Shown here: positions 21,818-23,210 of the stretch, in pieces | Position numbering within the stretch: position 1 is the stretch's first letter | Layout: each line of letters starts with the position of its first letter | DNA from: Thermofilum sp. | GTDB taxonomy: Archaea; Thermoproteota; Thermoprotei; Thermofilales; Thermofilaceae | Assembly (NCBI GenBank): GCA_020832965.1 | Contig: JAJHRM010000015.1 | Location: 1 to 23,210, forward strand | Reading direction: 5' to 3' | DNA: 23,210 nt | Translations under genes and position numbers: made by a program | The notes under the pieces: model-generated | Told to the model about the DNA's origin: nothing | Databases searched by the model: none | The model's input: only the letters and a program-made list of their open reading frames with translations

Positions 21818-22249
21818 GTGGCATGCGGAGGCATGTTGGAGAGGATAAGGAATGCCGTCATTGGGGCTTGTAAGAGCTTCGACTGTGTCTATGCCCTGCT
21901 TTTTGGTTCTAGAGCTGCTGGTGTCTCGAGGGAATATAGCGACGTAGATGTTGCTGTGAAGTTTAAGGATTCAAAGAGCTGTTTCAGAAAATCCCTAGAT
22001 CTCATGTCTCTTGTTGAAGAAGAGCTGGGTATGCATGTTGATGTTGTCCCCTTAAACATTGCAGACACGATCATTAAGTATGAAGTTTACAGCAGCGGAA
22101 TAATTCTCTTCTGCCTAGACTACGACGAGTACATGGATGACTACATAAACGCGGTTGACGAGTACATGGATTTTGAACCTAGCTTTAACAGGTTTTACGA
22201 GTTAACCGAAAGGGAGATAAGGAATGCCTGCACCGGGAGTGAAGGCTAG
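21818..22249 (+). CDS. mntA: MntA-type minimal nucleotidyltransferase (antitoxin)
   Basis: A 143-residue nucleotidyltransferase of the MNT family. The core is LLFGSRAAGVSREYSDVDVAV: Gly30-Ser31, then metal ligands Asp42 and Asp44; the third acid is Asp75 in HVDVVPLN. In characterised pairs MntA adds AMP to a tyrosine near the active site of the HEPN toxin and so silences it. The HEPN gene starts inside its last 26 bases, which fits a toxin-antitoxin pair with coupled translation. GTG at 21818 is preceded by AAGGCGGG and a CCATAAAAG box at a suitable distance; ATG at 21833 in the same frame is an alternative and would begin directly at the first helix. The length matches known MntA proteins (about 100-150). 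Confidence 0.82.
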   Translation: MACGGMLERIRNAVIGACKSFDCVYALLFGSRAAGVSREYSDVDVAVKFKDSKSCFRKSLDLMSLVEEELGMHVDVVPLNIADTIIKYEVYSSGIILFCLDYDEYMDDYINAVDEYMDFEPSFNRFYELTEREIRNACTGSEG

Positions 22250-22655
22250 GGTAGATAGGTTTTGGAGAGCGGTAAGGAGGCTTAAAACGATCTCGGAAGT
22301 CGGCGTGGAGCGATTTGCAGAGAATGAAGATCTGATAGATGCAGCTGAGCGCAATTTGCGAGCTGCAGTTGAGGCTGCGATAGATGTGGGCGAGGCGCTG
22401 ATCGCGTACATGAGGTGGAGGACTCCGAAGTCATACAGAGAAGTTGGCGCAATACTGCTTGAACAAGGGGTAATAGATGAGGCGCTGTATGAGCTGTTTC
22501 GAGAGGCAGTGAACATAAGGAATGTCCTGGTTCACAATTACATGTACATGGCTCCAAAGGAACTATACGCAAACATTAAGAGCTTAGTCGCGCCACTAGC
22601 AAGGATAATGAATAGTGTTTTAAGTTATATGCGAGAAAAGAACATAGACCCGTAG
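22224..22655 (+). CDS. hepT: HepT-type HEPN ribonuclease (toxin)
   Basis: A 143-residue all-helical HEPN protein of the HepT (DUF86) type. The active-site motif is RNVLVHNY (Arg99, His104, Tyr106): the RX4H catalytic pair of HEPN RNases and the tyrosine that MntA modifies in characterised systems. The upstream helices (LIDAAERNLRAAVEAAIDVGEALIAYM) form the dimer core. It cuts RNA unless adenylylated. The ATG lies 26 bases inside the mntA gene in another frame, GATAAGG before it may help re-initiation, and both genes are needed for a working module. Such modules are common in hyperthermophiles and are often linked to defence or stress. Confidence 0.85.
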   Translation: MPAPGVKARVDRFWRAVRRLKTISEVGVERFAENEDLIDAAERNLRAAVEAAIDVGEALIAYMRWRTPKSYREVGAILLEQGVIDEALYELFREAVNIRNVLVHNYMYMAPKELYANIKSLVAPLARIMNSVLSYMREKNIDP

Positions 22656-22717
22656 GAGGCACAATACTAGGAGGCTGAGGGGTGCAGGGCGCGGCCACTG
22701 CTGCTTACCACCAAAAT

Positions 22718-22728
22718 GCATATATATG
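22718..22728 (+). promoter_or_regulatory. TATA box of the membrane-protein gene
   Basis: GCATATATATG is a strong box, centred 15 nt before the ATG at 22738 and 48 nt before the in-frame ATG at 22771. At the usual 25-nt distance transcription would start near 22749, which favours the downstream ATG. It shows that the membrane-protein gene is not simply part of the toxin-antitoxin operon. Confidence 0.5.
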
Positions 22729-22737
22729 TAGTGCGCT

Positions 22738-23210
22738 ATGAGTGAAGTATGCCAAGCCAGTTGTGGGAGTATGCAAGGCGGTAGAAAGCGAGTCCCCGGC
22801 ATGCTCTACGTATTGATCTCGTTTATTCCGTGGATCACTTACTGGGTTCTCTGCGGCTTCGGAAATACGCTGGGCATCACTATCCCCTTCGCAGCTTCCT
22901 TGATTCTAGTTGCTCCCCAATTTCTCAGGCGAGAATTCAATTTCATGGATCTCTTTTCTCTTATTTATTTCGGCGTATCTCTTACTGGCACATTCATATT
23001 CAACTCAAGAATATTCATGGAGAATAGCGGATTCCTAGGATACTTGGCCCTGTTCCTTATGGCTGTCTCATCCTTATCGCTTAAGCGCCCCTATACCTTG
23101 CAGGTCTCGAAGAGGGATTACCCTGAAGTTTACTGGAAGGACCCCTCGTTCCTAGCTATAAACAACATTATCACAGCTGTTTGGGCTTTAATTTTTCTAG
23201 CCAATGCTTT
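22738..23210 (+). CDS. Integral membrane protein of unknown function (3' end outside window)
   Basis: The frame is open from ATG at 22738 to the window edge, 157 codons without a stop. It encodes at least four hydrophobic segments: MLYVLISFIPWITYWVLCGF, ITIPFAASLILVAPQFL, LFSLIYFGVSLTGTFIF and LGYLALFLMAVSSLSL, then a loop with RDYPEVYWKDPSFLAINN, and a further segment that is cut off. The pattern faintly recalls small septation-type or DUF membrane proteins, but no family can be named. In-frame ATGs at 22771 and 22801 are alternative starts, and 22771 fits the TATA box best. The frame is supported by its length and hydrophobic periodicity. Confidence 0.65.
   Translation, partial: MSEVCQASCGSMQGGRKRVPGMLYVLISFIPWITYWVLCGFGNTLGITIPFAASLILVAPQFLRREFNFMDLFSLIYFGVSLTGTFIFNSRIFMENSGFLGYLALFLMAVSSLSLKRPYTLQVSKRDYPEVYWKDPSFLAINNIITAVWALIFLANA

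Overview
The window reads as chromosome of a hyperthermophilic crenarchaeon, most likely Thermofilum or a close relative. Evidence seen directly: archaeal AT-rich boxes about 25 nt before many starts, frequent leaderless GTG/TTG starts, an archaeal-type tyrosyl-tRNA synthetase, NikR and TrmB regulators, and a TnpB-type relic. The genus is an inference from overall gene character, not from a marker gene. There is no rRNA, tRNA or CRISPR array.

Layout. (1) 1-3773: a gene tail, a decayed TnpB-like gene on the minus strand with a structured element at its 3' side, an L-fucose-isomerase-like enzyme, and a second copy of the structured element in a 735-bp gene-poor stretch. (2) 3774-13295, the metabolic core: a beta-phosphoglucomutase-like HAD enzyme overlapping a GH65 disaccharide phosphorylase; a small ferritin-like protein; a TrmB-type sugar-responsive regulator; a convergent four-gene sugar ABC transporter (binding protein, two permeases, ATPase); and a divergent GH130-type phosphorylase/hydrolase. 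A 22-bp sequence containing the inverted repeat TACTA-N4-TAGTA is identical in the promoter of the mutase/GH65 operon and in the divergent promoter between the transporter and the GH130 gene. This resembles the published TrmB operator and suggests one regulon: import an oligosaccharide, split it with phosphate, convert beta-glucose-1-phosphate to glucose-6-phosphate. (3) 13423-18509, housekeeping-like: a Nudix hydrolase, an unknown protein, a rhomboid protease with an extra C-terminal domain, TyrRS followed by a YbaK-type editing domain, and a NikR regulator with an inverted repeat in its own promoter. (4) 18510-19600: an AT-rich patch with two orphan ORFs. (5) 19722-21599: a radical SAM/SPASM protein resembling tungsten-cofactor oxidoreductase maturases, divergent from a short methyltransferase-like protein. 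(6) 21818-23210: a MntA-HepT (nucleotidyltransferase/HEPN) toxin-antitoxin pair and the start of a membrane protein that leaves the window.

The most notable non-genic signals are the two structured elements (161-250 and 3061-3152), which show a compensatory base change in a stem; the shared TrmB-like operator; GCGCGC-cored palindromes that recur in intergenic DNA and in two leaders directly before a GTG; and a 55-nt two-part hairpin at 14045-14099.
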